Shown here piece by piece: positions 1-11,997 of a stretch of DNA of 64,000 nt. The DNA lies in the NCBI RefSeq assembly GCF_021134715.1, contig NC_060027.1, positions 1,798,001 to 1,862,000 on the forward strand, written 5' to 3'. Source of the stretch: Daphnia pulex. Lineage: Eukaryota; Arthropoda; Branchiopoda; Diplostraca; Daphniidae. Position numbers and translations under genes: made by a program. Numbering within the stretch: position 1 is the stretch's first letter; each line of letters opens with the position of its first letter. The notes under the pieces are model-generated. The model searched no databases. It saw only the letters and a program-made list of their open reading frames with translations, and had not been told where the DNA came from.

Positions 1-3000
1 GGGGGATAAAAGTTTCCAGTTCTTAGGGAGTAACTCGACTCACATCTGGAGGAGAAGAACAAAAATATAATCCGCCAGGTAACAGCAAAGTCGTCGTCGT
101 CGTAGTCAACGGCAACCCGAGCAGTTGACTATACCGAATGAAAAAATAAATAAGACAAAAATTTTTGCTCTTCAAATGGGGGGGGGGGGGGGGGGGGGGA
201 AGGTCGTCCGGTTCTAAATTCACGCCCCTTAAGACGCAAGTTGGAAATTCTTTTCAAGTGACTTTTTATCGGGCAATCTCAATTTTTCAACAGGGGGAAA
301 AAAAAGGAAAGCCGATTTTCTATAGAAGAAAAGAAAAAGAACAAATGTCTAGATTAAGTGTAATCCAATAAAGATACTTAGGGAAGGGGGACTTTGCAGT
401 GCTGCATACACACACACACAGCGACTGCAAATGGAGTTTTCCGAGTGACTGGCCGTTCGGAGAAGATAATCAAGTTACCTCGCGATGGGCAGCACAAACA
501 CAAACACACGGGGAAAGAGAGACGAGAGAGAGAGAAAAAAAAGTTGCACAAGCGTATATTGAACACAAGTGGAGGGGGGCTTTAGCGATAACATTTACCT
601 TAGACTCTCTCTCTCTTCACTCTATTGTTTACAAGGAGGAAAAAAGGGGCGCCACTTGATGTCCGTCGAGGGTGGCAAATCGATCAAAAACGGCTTATTC
701 CACTATAGTACAACACAGCAGTCGTATGACCATCTTCTTCTCTATCCACCCCATGTCACTCATCGATCACACAGACACACAAACCACACATGTTGTTGTA
801 CAACAACAACATCCATCCATCCATCGCCAGAAAAAAAGGAAGCCAAGACCCCATCACCCCCCATGGCTCTCTCACTGTCACGACAACAATCAACCAGAAT
901 CCCAATTCAATAGATCCTTGCTACACAATCACCCCTTTTGTGTTTGTGTAGGGGGGAGAGAAAGTCCCGGTGGTGGAGTCGGAAGGATGTTAATATTTCA
1001 CGATGACCTCATCCCCAACGGCCTTACTAATTCAAAATCCCCCCTCATCTCAATCTGCTGTTTAATAAGCAAGTCTAATCCCGAGTTTAGAACGGACCAC
1101 ACCGTTCAATCTTCCCCCTTCCTTGTTCATCGCAGAGTTCGTGTGGGTGTGCAACACTAATTAAAAGGGTTCCCACCCACCACCACCACCTACCCAGACC
1201 CAGTTATTTACCTGGAAAACAACAACGAGCCGCGATGGATCGACCGAAGGGGGAAAATTCGGGGTATAGGCGCACCAAAAGGGAATTGGTTTGACCCGCC
1301 ATCATGTCGTTCAATCACGAAAATATGGAAATCTCATTCGACTTGTACTGGAGGGAGAAAACGGAAAGATTCCTGATGGAATAGGCCATCACCGCCACGC
1401 ATTGCGGTTCTCTTTTTCCATTTCCCGATGGAATGGATTTTCTCTATCCACCCGCCGCCCGTCGTGACATGCAACTTCCGGTCAATCACAGCTGGTGGGG
1501 GTGGGATCCAATCCCGAAAAACTCTTAATGCAAACGCGCATCCCCCCCTTCTTCAGTGTCTGATTGCAAACGTCCATCTGCTCGATTCGCTTCGACTCAA
1601 CTCAACTCAGACGGGCGCATATTTGGATACGTTCAAGCGACTGACCCAATAAGATGAAGGCGAGGCGCAGTAGGGCGAATCCAGGCGAAGACGACCATCG
1701 ATTCATTGTTTTATTAAAAATTCAAATTTTTCAAATTTCTTCCAAATCAATCAGCAAACAAATTAAATTTTGTTTTTTTTCCAACTTTCAAAAAATGAAC
1801 GGCACATCCATCGCGTCACTTTTTGAGATTTTTCACCCAGAAATTTAGAAAAACACTTTGGCTTCACTCGCACAAAAAGAAGACACGGGTTAAAGAAGCG
1901 ACCGGTTTCAACTGCGTCACGTTGACGACTGACTGTGTGTGGACGGACGTAAGTGGAAGCAGACACTAACGCGGCGCCGTGAAACGGTAGAGCGGCAAAC
2001 TCTCCGCTTCAACCGGGTGGTGGGGTGGGAATGAAACTGACGAGGATCGCCAACTTTTTCATCAAGAGTTGGGCGACACAACCAACCCATCCCGTCCGCC
2101 AATTGCCATCAAAACGCAGCTCGCAGAAAATCAAAACTTTTCCGTCAAATGTGTAACACAACCGATCGGTTCACGCCGAGTTGCGCTCATCCATCCCAAC
2201 GGCCACCCCCCACAGTCTTTGATGTGCCTTTCATCAGTGACATTGGCGCAAATGTCATCCAACTATAAAAAAGAAAAATCAGCCCCACTCAAAGTCTATC
2301 GTCAAGGTGACACCCAATCGGGTAAATTGACATTTGCCAATCGTCAACAATTTTTCCAAAACCCCCTCAGTGGAGAAAATAGAAGAAGAAGAAACAAAAC
2401 GAGATGAAAGAAAGAAAAAAGGTCGTCAAGTTTTCCGGGCTGGGGCCCATTATCGGCCGAGACAGTCGGTCAACTGTGAAATGGAAACGAGGAGGGAGTT
2501 ATAACACACACCAGAATACACTGGGGACATAGAGGGACGGACGCGAGCGAAGCTCTTGACGTCACTTACACAAAATAGAGAGGGGGGCCAGCCAGCTAAG
2601 AGACTACACAGCAGAGAGCAGCTGGCCGGTTTCTCTCTGAAACTCTCAATGGATACGCACCGATGCCTTCCATATCCACCAGTCTAATCGATTGACAATC
2701 CAATAGTCCCCCCACCACCACCACCCCAGTAGCAGTAGCAGCAGTAGTAGACAGATAAGAGTTTCTCTTTCTCCTGGACAAAACCAAAAATACAAGAAAA
2801 ATGTATAGATCCCAGGCTATAGAGAGAAGGACACTTATTTTCACACGAGCTGTTCATCTTAGTTAACGGTGCGGAATCACCCAATGGCCATCGACCCCAC
2901 ACAACCAGAAAAGAAAAGAAAGAATAGACATAGTCTCTAGCTACCAAACTGCATATGCATTGGGAAACATTTACCGAATGAAAATCAAAAAAAGTAAAAA

Positions 3001-5566
3001 AAGAATATCCCATTTCTTTCCTGTTGGGCCAAAAAGACGAATGTGATCCCCTTTGGGGGATATAGAGGCAAGAAGCACTTTGGGTCGGCCAACAAGAAGA
3101 ATTCCTAATTGATGCAGCATTTCGTGCAAGGAAACTATTCGGTCGAGTCTTAATGAGAAAATCTTTTCTTTTTGTATTAAAAATAAAACTCGGCTTTTTT
3201 TTTTACGAACCCGTACGCAGAGTTAGGCCTACATAAAACATGCCGAGAAAAATACAAGAGCGAAAAAGCAAAAGGAAATATAGAGAGAGTCTTTTATACC
3301 CTCCACTCGAAAGTTGTGCTGTCAGTGTTGGGCTGTGCCGCTGTTATTATTATTCTCCCCGGCTCGCTGATACTTATTTAGCAACCAAGAGTTGTGTGTG
3401 TGTTTGTTTTTTCCTCTTCTTTTTCTTTATTTTTACGACGGCTTTTATTTCCTATAGTCCCGGGCCTGCTGTGTGCGAATAGCTTTTTTTCCCTTCCATC
3501 TCTTTTTGGCCATCTTGTTTGCTGCTCTCCTTTTTTTTACATGCTGACTGGAGATGGGCTCTTTCGCATATGTGCGGGCAATATATGATGTAGTAGAAGA
3601 GTCGCTCTATATTTTATCAGCCAGCCATGGGGGGTCGACGAGAGGCTACGAGGTCCTACAAACTTATTCAAAGATTCACGACGACAGTATAGCAGCAGCA
3701 GCAGCCGGCTCAATAAGTTTTGATTTGATGCTTTATACTACCCACGGTCATAATAACGGCGGGGGGAGAGATGATACAACAATGTACATATAACCATGCG
3801 TGCAGCTGCTGCTGCTGCCTGGCTATAGCAGCTCATCGTGCAGCAGTTGAGCAGAGAGAAACATGTGCGCTACATATAACACAGGGCAATATTTGTCCTA
3901 CCTTTTAGCTGCTGTGACTTTGCAGGCCCCCATCGTCGTGTGTGGTCGTATATAGAGTTATTGACCCAGCAGACCTGAAATAAAGTTGCATACATTTGTT
4001 AGAGGTGACATGTCACACACAAGAGTCTCTTATCACATTTGATGCTGAAACATGGCAAAGTTGAGCCCAGACAAGTTGCCGAATTGCTCAGCTACATTCA
4101 CAATTTACAGCATTTCAAAAACCAAGTTGGCTGCAGGCAACTTTTCAAATCAACTCTCGTCCACAGCTGAGAATATTATCAACAGCCATGTTGCTGTTTG
4201 GCCTTTTTTTTTTTTGTTTCGTTGGAAATTACAGGGTGGAGGAATTCATTTATATATGAATGACCTTGTCGCTGTTTCAACATGCCTGCATTGCAAATTC
4301 TCATGCACAGCGATAAATCAAGGTTCAACATGGAATTAAATTAACAAGCAGGGGGGAATGCCAAATTTGGTGAAAGGGTAGCTGATGAAGTGACGAGACA
4401 CATGAAAGTAAGTTTTTAAAGAGCCCAGGGATAATGAGATCTCATGGTCTTTGAACCAGCAGTTCTTCTCTCACAAACAACGTGACAATTACTCGACATT
4501 TTTCTCTCGTCACTCTCAAGGATGTTTTTAGAATACGTCTGATCTATTACGATGCATTTTTTTTACCTGGGGTAACCGGATATATTCGATACGACACACT
4601 GCCGACACTCCAGACACACCAGCCATGCTTGATTCACATTTTCTAGGAACTTTTCCTCGTTGTTTTGTAAAACAAGGTATGCACACAAATAATCTGATTT
4701 CCTTTTGAAATTGTCATGTGTGGCTGAGGTGTACACAGATTTTTATTCACGTCTATTATGCAATTCCTAAATTCTTTTCCAGCAGCCACCACCATTCCAG
4801 CAAAAACAAATTTTTTGAATTCGGAATGCAGACGTCAGACGACGATCAGCGCCATCTTGCCAAGTCAACCAAAAGCTGATGCTGAATAAATAATTCGTGA
4901 CCACACGTCCAGTTGATCGTGAGATTCGTGACGGCGCATCAGCTGTAATGGAAACGGACGATTTCACGAAACGTGATGGTCGAATTAGACAACGCAATAA
5001 GTTCTCTAATTATCGAATGGCAAGATGTTTTCCAAGGCCAAACCGAGGCATTCGTCTAACCACGCTAAATAATTGTTCGGCAAACAAACAACGGCAGTTG
5101 AAAACAACAATAAAAAAAAATAAGAGAAGAATGCAATCAAATGCCAGTAGAGGAAACGTGCATTGCCATAATCAGCCAGCTATTTTCGTTCGATCCAAGG
5201 TTGACAAATTCATAGAGAGGAACACCACAAAAGGGAGGGGGGGCCGACGTTTTCAAGATCGTGCAAGGGTATTTACCCATTATGTAATTATCGCAAGTTC
5301 CCATTTTAATAATCGGACAACAGGTGTCACAATGAATAATGCACAGGAAAGATATTTCAAGCGAAACCATTTAGGACAAAAAACCACAGACCTTTTTTTG
5401 TTGTTGTTGTTGTTGTTGTCTTTCAAAATAGTTAATCAGTCAAGTTATAAAAATTAAAATTAAAATTCATTTGTCGATAAATCTAAAATTTGAAAGTTAG
5501 GATAATTATATATAAGCCAGTTTCTTTTTTAAATAAAAATTGATTTGGATTGATGATGGGGGGTGG
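1..5566. other. Intergenic region without a convincing gene
   Basis: I see no reading frame here with protein-like composition plus splice or promoter context. The stretch is rich in low-complexity DNA: a G22 homopolymer at 178-199, a CA tract near 403-420, GGT/GTA-type triplets near 2707-2750, AGC triplets near 3691-3705 and a TTG tract near 5398-5417. It may hold regulatory DNA or untranslated exons of genes outside the window. A 186-codon plus-strand open frame at 4897-5457 is discussed under rejected items. Confidence 0.6.
178..199. repeat. G22 homopolymer
   Basis: An uninterrupted run of 22 G residues on the plus strand. Such runs can form G-quadruplexes and are prone to length errors in sequencing, so the exact length is uncertain. 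Confidence 0.9.
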
Positions 5567-6480
5567 TTACAATTTCGCCCATAATTCCGCTTCGATTTCT
5601 TGTTCAAGTAATTTTTTGGCTTCCATCGTGTGCTGACACTTGCCGAATTTGCACACGTAAGTCGTGGATGACGACCTTCCGGATGACGTTTTCACCGGAT
5701 GACTGTGCGATTTTGTTATCAAAAGTTGATCCTCTACGATAATAGCCTTATCGTCCATCTGTTGAAATTCGGTGGTTGTTGCCTCTGTATTAATCGAATT
5801 ATCTTCTTCTTCTGTGGTTGGCGGATCGGTCGATTCCGTATTGGCGGCGGGGAATTCCGTCGTCGGAACTTGGTCCTCCAAGTTTCCATCGATGGATTGC
5901 GTCTCTTCTGTAACACTTTCGGTGGTGACTTGTTCGTTTTCAGTTTGAGTTTCTTCTTCTTCTTCTTCTTGTGGCGATTCCACGTTGGATTCTTTCTCTT
6001 CCGCGCTGGATGCTGGATTGATTCCGGATTCTTTTACTAATTTCTTTGATTCAATTTTTGCTATTTCTTCAATTTTCTTTGATTCTTCGGCTTCTTCTTC
6101 TTCTTCTTCTTCTTCCTCGGACGACTCGAACCCGAATTTCGACCACATTGGCATCATCGATTTAGCCATCCGGTGAAAGGGGCTGTGAAAGGGCGAGACG
6201 ACGTGATAGTAGACGAAGGATGGCATCATCATCATCGCCGGAACGGCCGCCGGCATCATGTCGTCCACCTCCAAGGAGCTGAACAAGGAGCGCACGTTAC
6301 TCTGCAACGACGGACGACGCTTGATGGCCGGAATAGCTTTGGCTTCCATCATCCAGACGGACACTCCGACCAACACCTCGAGGAATTTCAAACAAATAAA
6401 ATTCATTATTAGGACCATTTTTACACCTGCCAAATGATTTTTAAAAAATAACTAACCACAAAGATCAGATGACGAGTCAT
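5567..6480 (-). CDS. Secreted acidic Glu-rich protein (A1), two exons
   Basis: Exon 1 is 6457-6480 and encodes M-T-R-H-L-I-F-V; it ends at a GTTAGT donor. An 80-bp intron (6377-6456) leads to exon 2, 5567-6376, with acceptor CTCGAG. The 277-residue product starts with a signal peptide (V-L-V-G-V-S-V-W-M-M-E-A-K-A). A Met/Pro-rich stretch follows, then acidic Glu tracts of 5-9 residues starting near the motif F-G-F-E-S-S-E-E, then a Thr/Glu-rich region. The C-terminus carries two cysteines (V-C-K-F-G-K-C) and ends E-L-W-A-K-L. The 8-codon first exon and the L-V-G-V start of exon 2 match the family B array at 42.6-52.5 kb, whereas the Glu tracts resemble family A, so membership is unclear. I do not recognise the family. 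The splice model is inferred from consensus sites: a start at the in-frame codon within the intron would give a poor signal sequence. Confidence 0.75.
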
Positions 6481-6588
6481 AATATTAATAATATGATCGA
6501 CTGTCGAGGTGATTAGAGTTATTGAGTGGATGTGAACGATTGGGTGGTGGACGATGGAATGAATAAACCTGCGTAGGCGACACTTCCG

Positions 6589-6596
6589 TATATAAA
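6589..6596 (-). promoter_or_regulatory. TATA box of A1
   Basis: TTTATATA on the minus strand, about 109 bp upstream of the exon 1 ATG, with no competing gene on that side. It fits the spacing of TATA boxes at the other secreted-protein genes in the window. Confidence 0.6.
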
Positions 6597-6599
6597 CCT

Positions 6600-9500
6600 T
6601 AGGTGGGCAATCGGCAAAAAATTTTCAATCTATATAGCGTGTGAACTTTCCAAATCCTTGAAAGAAGAGGTCCCTCATCTTTTTTCGGTGATGATTTTTG
6701 CCACCATCACAGCACGGCCGTCATCCCGAAAACTAAAAAAAAAAACCGGTCGGATATGACAAGACATTGTTTTTATTCATTCACATTTTTCCTAGACGTT
6801 CAAACGTTTTCATTATATATCGCGTATCGAAGTCGATGCCGATTATTCGACATTTTTCCATTGAAGTCATTAAAATTTGAACTTGAGAGTGAATTATAAA
6901 AGGTGCGACCCGTTATGTTGATTGCACTGATTTGGAATTAAAGAGAAATTTAAAAAAGGTGTCGACTATTTTTTGGATTAAAGATAAAATAATAGAAAAA
7001 ACAAAACAAAGGTTATGTGCAAAACAATGTGAGCTGCAATAATACCGGTATATATTTACACTGCCGTATATGCGCGGAGTCTTGTAGATATCAAAACGCG
7101 CTCTGTGATTAGAGACGGGGAAATCCGACCGGTTTTTCACATGGCCGTCATCACAGGCGCGCGTAAAATGTTGGAATTGCCGTGATATATGAAGGAGAAA
7201 AAAACAAAAAACAAGTAAAAGGGGTTAGAAGAAGAAGAAGAAAAAAATTAAAACTTTTGCTGGCGCCAACGACTAGCGCTCAAGGATTTGGAAAGTTTCG
7301 CAACTACGACGAATTTTTCGATTTGAAACGAACGGAAGCTCATTAATTCCCAGCGCGCATATGTACAATATTCGAATTCAAAGAATTCACGATTATATAG
7401 TCTAGTATACGTAACAGGAGTGGGCGAATATTATTTGAGCGTTCAAAAAAATGTTTTTCCAAATAGACAAATGGGGAAGGTCGTGTGTATAATGCCGAGT
7501 GTTTTATAGGCCCCCGCTGTTGGATGTTTTCACAGACTGACTGGTTGCCCAGCAGCACATTTACGGGCAATCTGTTTTTACTATATAGCCAGCACTAAAC
7601 GAGTGCTGCATTTATAGATATGAAAACGGCTGTGTGTGTATATTTTTCCCGGGTCCGAATACGGGTCGACATTCCTCCAGATGATTTGACATGGTCCTTG
7701 ATCTCGTTTCACATTATGTGCGTGTCCCCATCTGGTTTAATAATAAATAGTTGCAGCAAGTTTCTGTCAATTTCGCCCACACATTTTTACGGGTCGGATT
7801 CTCTCACCGAGAGGCCGACGATAAAAATCAAATCGATGGGGGAATAATCCCAGAAAAAAAATAGGAACAAAACAAAAAAATTTTTAATTTTAATAAACTG
7901 CGCACAAAAATTTTTGAAACGTGAATTTTCTCTTTTTATTATTTTCGGGAATGAAATAATTAAAAAGCTTGGCGAAACTAATCATTATTTTTGCGCAAGG
8001 ATAAACAACGGGAGATGTAATAATAGAATTGATCATCAAAAATCAATCAAACAATTTTCGCGAATGTATAGATATGCCGTTAGATTAATTCGCCTTCCTA
8101 CGGATATCCTTGGGTTCAAATCGATTTCATTCGATCCGCCGGGCATAATATTTAAAAATCGAACGGGACTTTCCAATAATATCTATACACAATTTAGTAT
8201 TGTTATATATACAACCGGATATGCTCATAAAAATAGAATCAAACGTTTAAAATGTTGACAAATATAATCAACTATGGAATTTTAAAAGTTCCGCACCTTG
8301 ACACTAAAACTAATAAAAAGAGACCACCCAGTTTATTTTCCCGTTGCGATCTGTTTCACCTTTTACGTCTACCAAGTGACATAACACACATATCCGCATG
8401 TATAAGCAACTCATGTAGTGTATATTTGCATATTTAATCACGCCAGTTGTGTGGGAATATATACTACCATTTTCAGAATATAGATCGCCGGAATATCTAG
8501 ACCGGTTCCGTATATAATACGTCCATTCGGCGAACTCTTTGGGTGTATTAGCATACAACAAGGTTTCGATCTTGACATAATCGACGCGGTATATTATATC
8601 GGAAAATTTCTTGGAGAGAGATCAGCATAAATATTCAAAAGAGCTGGTGAAAAAAACCAGGAAAACATACCTATATATCTAACGATCTTTCAGTTCTTTA
8701 TTCAGAACGACGAAGGTTATATAATCTTAAATTGGGAATATATGAGCAATACCGAAGTACGCCCAACCGAGACCGAAAACCCCATACAAAAAAATGAAAA
8801 GAAATGAGGTCCCTCTTGGATTATATTTTCGCTCGGTTTGTACATACTGTACAGCAGCGGTTGGCATTGAAAGTTTGATTCCCCCAACTGTTGGGGTTCG
8901 CTTCTGCATAATAACTCTTTTGATGTTTGATTATTCTCTGTACACGCTGTTGTGTATAGATGTGGCGGCCACACAGAGTCGATATACAAAGGCAACCGAT
9001 GCGGATAGTTATCGAAACTCACGAGCCACGACAGCGTTCATAATAAGCCACCAAGATGTCACTCATATATACCGTTACCAAGAACGCCAAGATCGATATG
9101 ATTATATAGACTATACCCCCCAAGTGCGTATATGTATAGTCTTCAATGTGTAGGAGTAACCACACGCTATAGTAGATAATGTGTGTACGGTTGGGGGAGA
9201 CACCATTATAGCGGAAAGGAATATTATAACCAGGAACAGTCAGCGGACACAAGTTGATGAATTCGTAATCAAGTGCACTGTATTGTAGGTACCTGTGCGC
9301 ATGACGAATAAATTATAAACACGACAACAGTCGACTATTGTAACAACAGACGGGAGTTAATCAAGAGTGGCGAATCGCTAGCTTAATCGAGCGATGTATT
9401 ATACAGCAGTATATAAGGCGCGCACAGCATGTAATTGCTCGTGTCGCCGAGGACATTTGAAATAGTCGCAGTGAGCTGCAGCAGAATAACATTTACTAGA

Positions 9501-10335
9501 ATCGCTCGCTCGCGTACCTCACCCAAGAATTTGTCCGTCTATATCTTATACATTCATCCGCCTGATAATACCGTATCGAATGGCATCACGGAAGTATTTT
9601 CTTTTTCAATTTGAATTCCCGATTTGATTGCTGTTATTTGGCCGCCCGCGCGCGTACACATCGCTAGTCGCCATGGTTACCATTGCAGGTAAAAGGTGGA
9701 ATTTCGATCGAAGAAATTCGACATCTGTGGGTCGGGTTTTTCATTTTCCTTTTTTTGTTGTTGATATACCCACGCGCAGATGTTTGTTCAAGGTTGACAA
9801 GTCCACACAAAGATACAGTGAAGGTACACAGACTAAACAGCCGACTACTATACAACTGACTGTCTTTGTTATGATGCAGACCGTGACATATCATCCAGCC
9901 GCCTCTTTTATGTCGTCCTATCTTATTCAAATCTTTTTCATTTCTTATCTCTGGATGTCAATAAATTTTTTCGGTGACTAACAATCAATTAAAAACTGAC
10001 TTTTCGCTTTTATTTGCTGCACTGCCTTGTACATGTGAATATTAAGAAAAACAACACACCGAAGAAAATGCCAAAGAATAAGTGATTTTTCACCAAAATA
10101 ATTGTGTACACAGTTTGAATTGTCCTATTTATACAAAAATACTCGTGAATGTTTATGTTACAAATTTAATCTTATTAGAATATAATAAGTCATAATACAG
10201 AATGCCGGGGGGTGTGCTTGCGTAGGTAGGAAGTGGCGGAAGACGACGGCCTTGCCACCCGCCCGCCAACTTGATGCGATTTTATTCCGTTTGGTCCTTT
10301 TTTTGTTGTTTTGTCCAGTTGTTTTGTTCTTTTTA
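6600..10335. other. Intergenic region, nothing assigned
   Basis: AT-rich DNA between two minus-strand genes. Open frames are short and have no splice-site or composition support. Several TATATA-like strings occur (for example near 8160-8220 and 9100-9130), but none can be tied to a gene. Confidence 0.5.
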
Positions 10336-11872
10336 TTATTGTGGTGATAATGTGCGGAACGCGGCAGCGGAGCGGAAAAAACGACGCTGCTGCTGCTGGA
10401 CGCTGTTACCACCGCCGTAGGGCTGGACGGAGACGGGCGACGGGAAATCATCCAGCACGTCTGATGGCTGGTGATCCCAATTGCTTACCAATTGGGTTCC
10501 GCCCGGCGTTTTGAATAAGATTCCGCTCGATTTCTTCGGATGCTGCTCGTGGTACTCCACCGGAAGCGTTAATTGATTCTGGTTCTTCTTCTTCTTCATG
10601 GATGAGAAGAACAAATGTTGGGGGTAATAGTGCGGATGAATTTGAGGGGCGACAGTGGTGGGTTTGTTCATTTCCGGCAAGGATTTCAGCCAATCGCTGT
10701 AGAGTTGGTCGATGGATGGCGGTGATGTGCTGGATGGAGAGGGGATATTAGTGTCGCTGGTCAATTGGTTATTACCAGTGGCTGCTGGAGGTTGAATGGA
10801 ATGATTGTCCTGATGGAGGAGGTGATTGAAGTAATAGGGATACAATCCGGCCGTGAATAACATTTGAGTTCCTTTGGTGGTGATTCCGAACTTCTTGTGG
10901 AGCCGCTGCATCTCAGGGAAAACGTCCGACGAGTCCATCAGTTGTGTTCCGGCCGGAGTTATTCCGGATGCTGGATTCTTGATGACTGGCGACACTTTGA
11001 CGGATTCATCCAGCACTTTTTCTTCTTCTTCTTCTTCTTCCTTTTCTATTTCTTTTTCACTTTCTTCTTCGTTTTCACTTTCCTCCTTTTTCTCACCTTC
11101 CTTCTCTTCTTCTTCTTCCTCTTCTTCTTCTTCTTCCTCCTCCTCCTCCTCTTCTTCTTCTTCCTCCCCCTCCTCTTCTCCTTCTTCTTCCTCACCCTCC
11201 TCATCTTCCTCTTCTCCCTCCTCCTCTTCTTCCGATCCTTCCTCTTCCGATCCTTCTTCTTCCGATGATTCTTCAGAAGACTCTTCCGACGAATCACCGG
11301 ATCCTTCCGCCTCTTCGCCAGATTCCTCCGACGAATCTTCCTCCGACGACGAAGATGAATCCTCCGCTTCCGACGACGATTCCTCGCCGCCGTCGATTTT
11401 CGACAACTTGCGAGACCAGTCGCCTCCTCCGCCCAGCACCACCGCCATGTCGTGGTAATCATCTTCCAACGACGACAATCCGGCTGGAATCACAGTAGCA
11501 GCGCCAGCAGTTTCAGCACCTTTCCCCGTTGCGTTAATATTATTCCCTCCGCCGAGATAATCATTGGATCCCGGCGTCGTCACTTCGGCGGTTTTGTTCG
11601 AGTCACCAATCGCCGACTTTTGATTGAAAAAGGTCAAACGGTACGGACCCGTTTTCTTCATCTTTTGTGCTGCCAATTGATTGGCATTGGCATCCGCTGC
11701 ATCCGCAATGCCGGCGGCAGGACTGAGCGGAATCGCTTCCGACATCATCGCAGACACGAGCAAAAGGCCCAGCACTTTGGTGAACAACTGGAAATCAAAT
11801 TAAAACCACAAAAACAATATTGAATTTTAAAATGATGAAAATTAAATGGGATTGAATTCAAATAAATACCAT
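10336..11872 (-). CDS. Secreted poly-Glu/Ser-Glu protein (A2), two exons
   Basis: Exon 1 codes only for the start Met (11870-11872, donor GTATTT). Exon 2 is 10336-11787 after an 82-bp intron ending TTTCCAG, giving 484 residues. The N-terminus is a signal peptide (M-L-F-T-K-V-L-G-L-L-L-V-S-A-M-M-S-E-A). Then come P-Y-R-L-T-F-F-N-Q-K-S, a Ser-Glu region of repeated S-S-E-E-S-S-E-E blocks, and an almost pure Glu tract of more than 60 residues. The block F-P-E-M-Q-R-L-H-K-K-F-G-I-T-T-K-G-T-Q is followed by H-L-F-F-S-S-M and, near the end, T-P-G-G-T-Q-L-x-x-N-W-D and R-R-F-F-R-S-A-A. All these blocks recur in the gene at 14.9 kb. The Ser-Glu-Glu context matches secretory-pathway kinase sites; the function is unknown. 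It could be an extracellular calcium-binding or cuticular matrix phosphoprotein (inference). Confidence 0.85.
11020..11290. repeat. Polypyrimidine/polypurine tract inside A2
   Basis: About 270 bp of almost pure C/T on the plus strand, the complement of GAG/GAA codons for the poly-Glu part of A2. Strand asymmetry is extreme, and such tracts are candidates for triplex (H-DNA) formation and for length variation. Confidence 0.85.
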
Positions 11873-11988
11873 GATGGGACTTGACAAGACACTTTTCCTT
11901 TGATTCCGGTGATGTAATACACACAACCAACACCCGATGGATACCGCAACCAGAGAACGTTTGATCTCGTTTTCATCCGGCGCTTAGA

Positions 11989-11997
11989 CTTTTATAG
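11989..11997 (-). promoter_or_regulatory. TATA box of A2
   Basis: CTATAAAAG on the minus strand, about 117 bp upstream of the exon 1 ATG at 11872. This is a strong consensus match. Confidence 0.75.

Noticed and set aside
4897-5457. 186-codon plus-strand open frame, Arg/Asn-rich
   Set aside because: It has no ATG start at its 5' end, no clear splice or promoter context, ends in a TTG microsatellite, and its composition looks like translated AT-rich intergenic DNA.
10864-11458. Long plus-strand open frames rich in Ser or Phe
   Set aside because: They are the antisense of GAG/GAA and Ser codons of A2; the same happens at 15451-15738 and 38779-39460.
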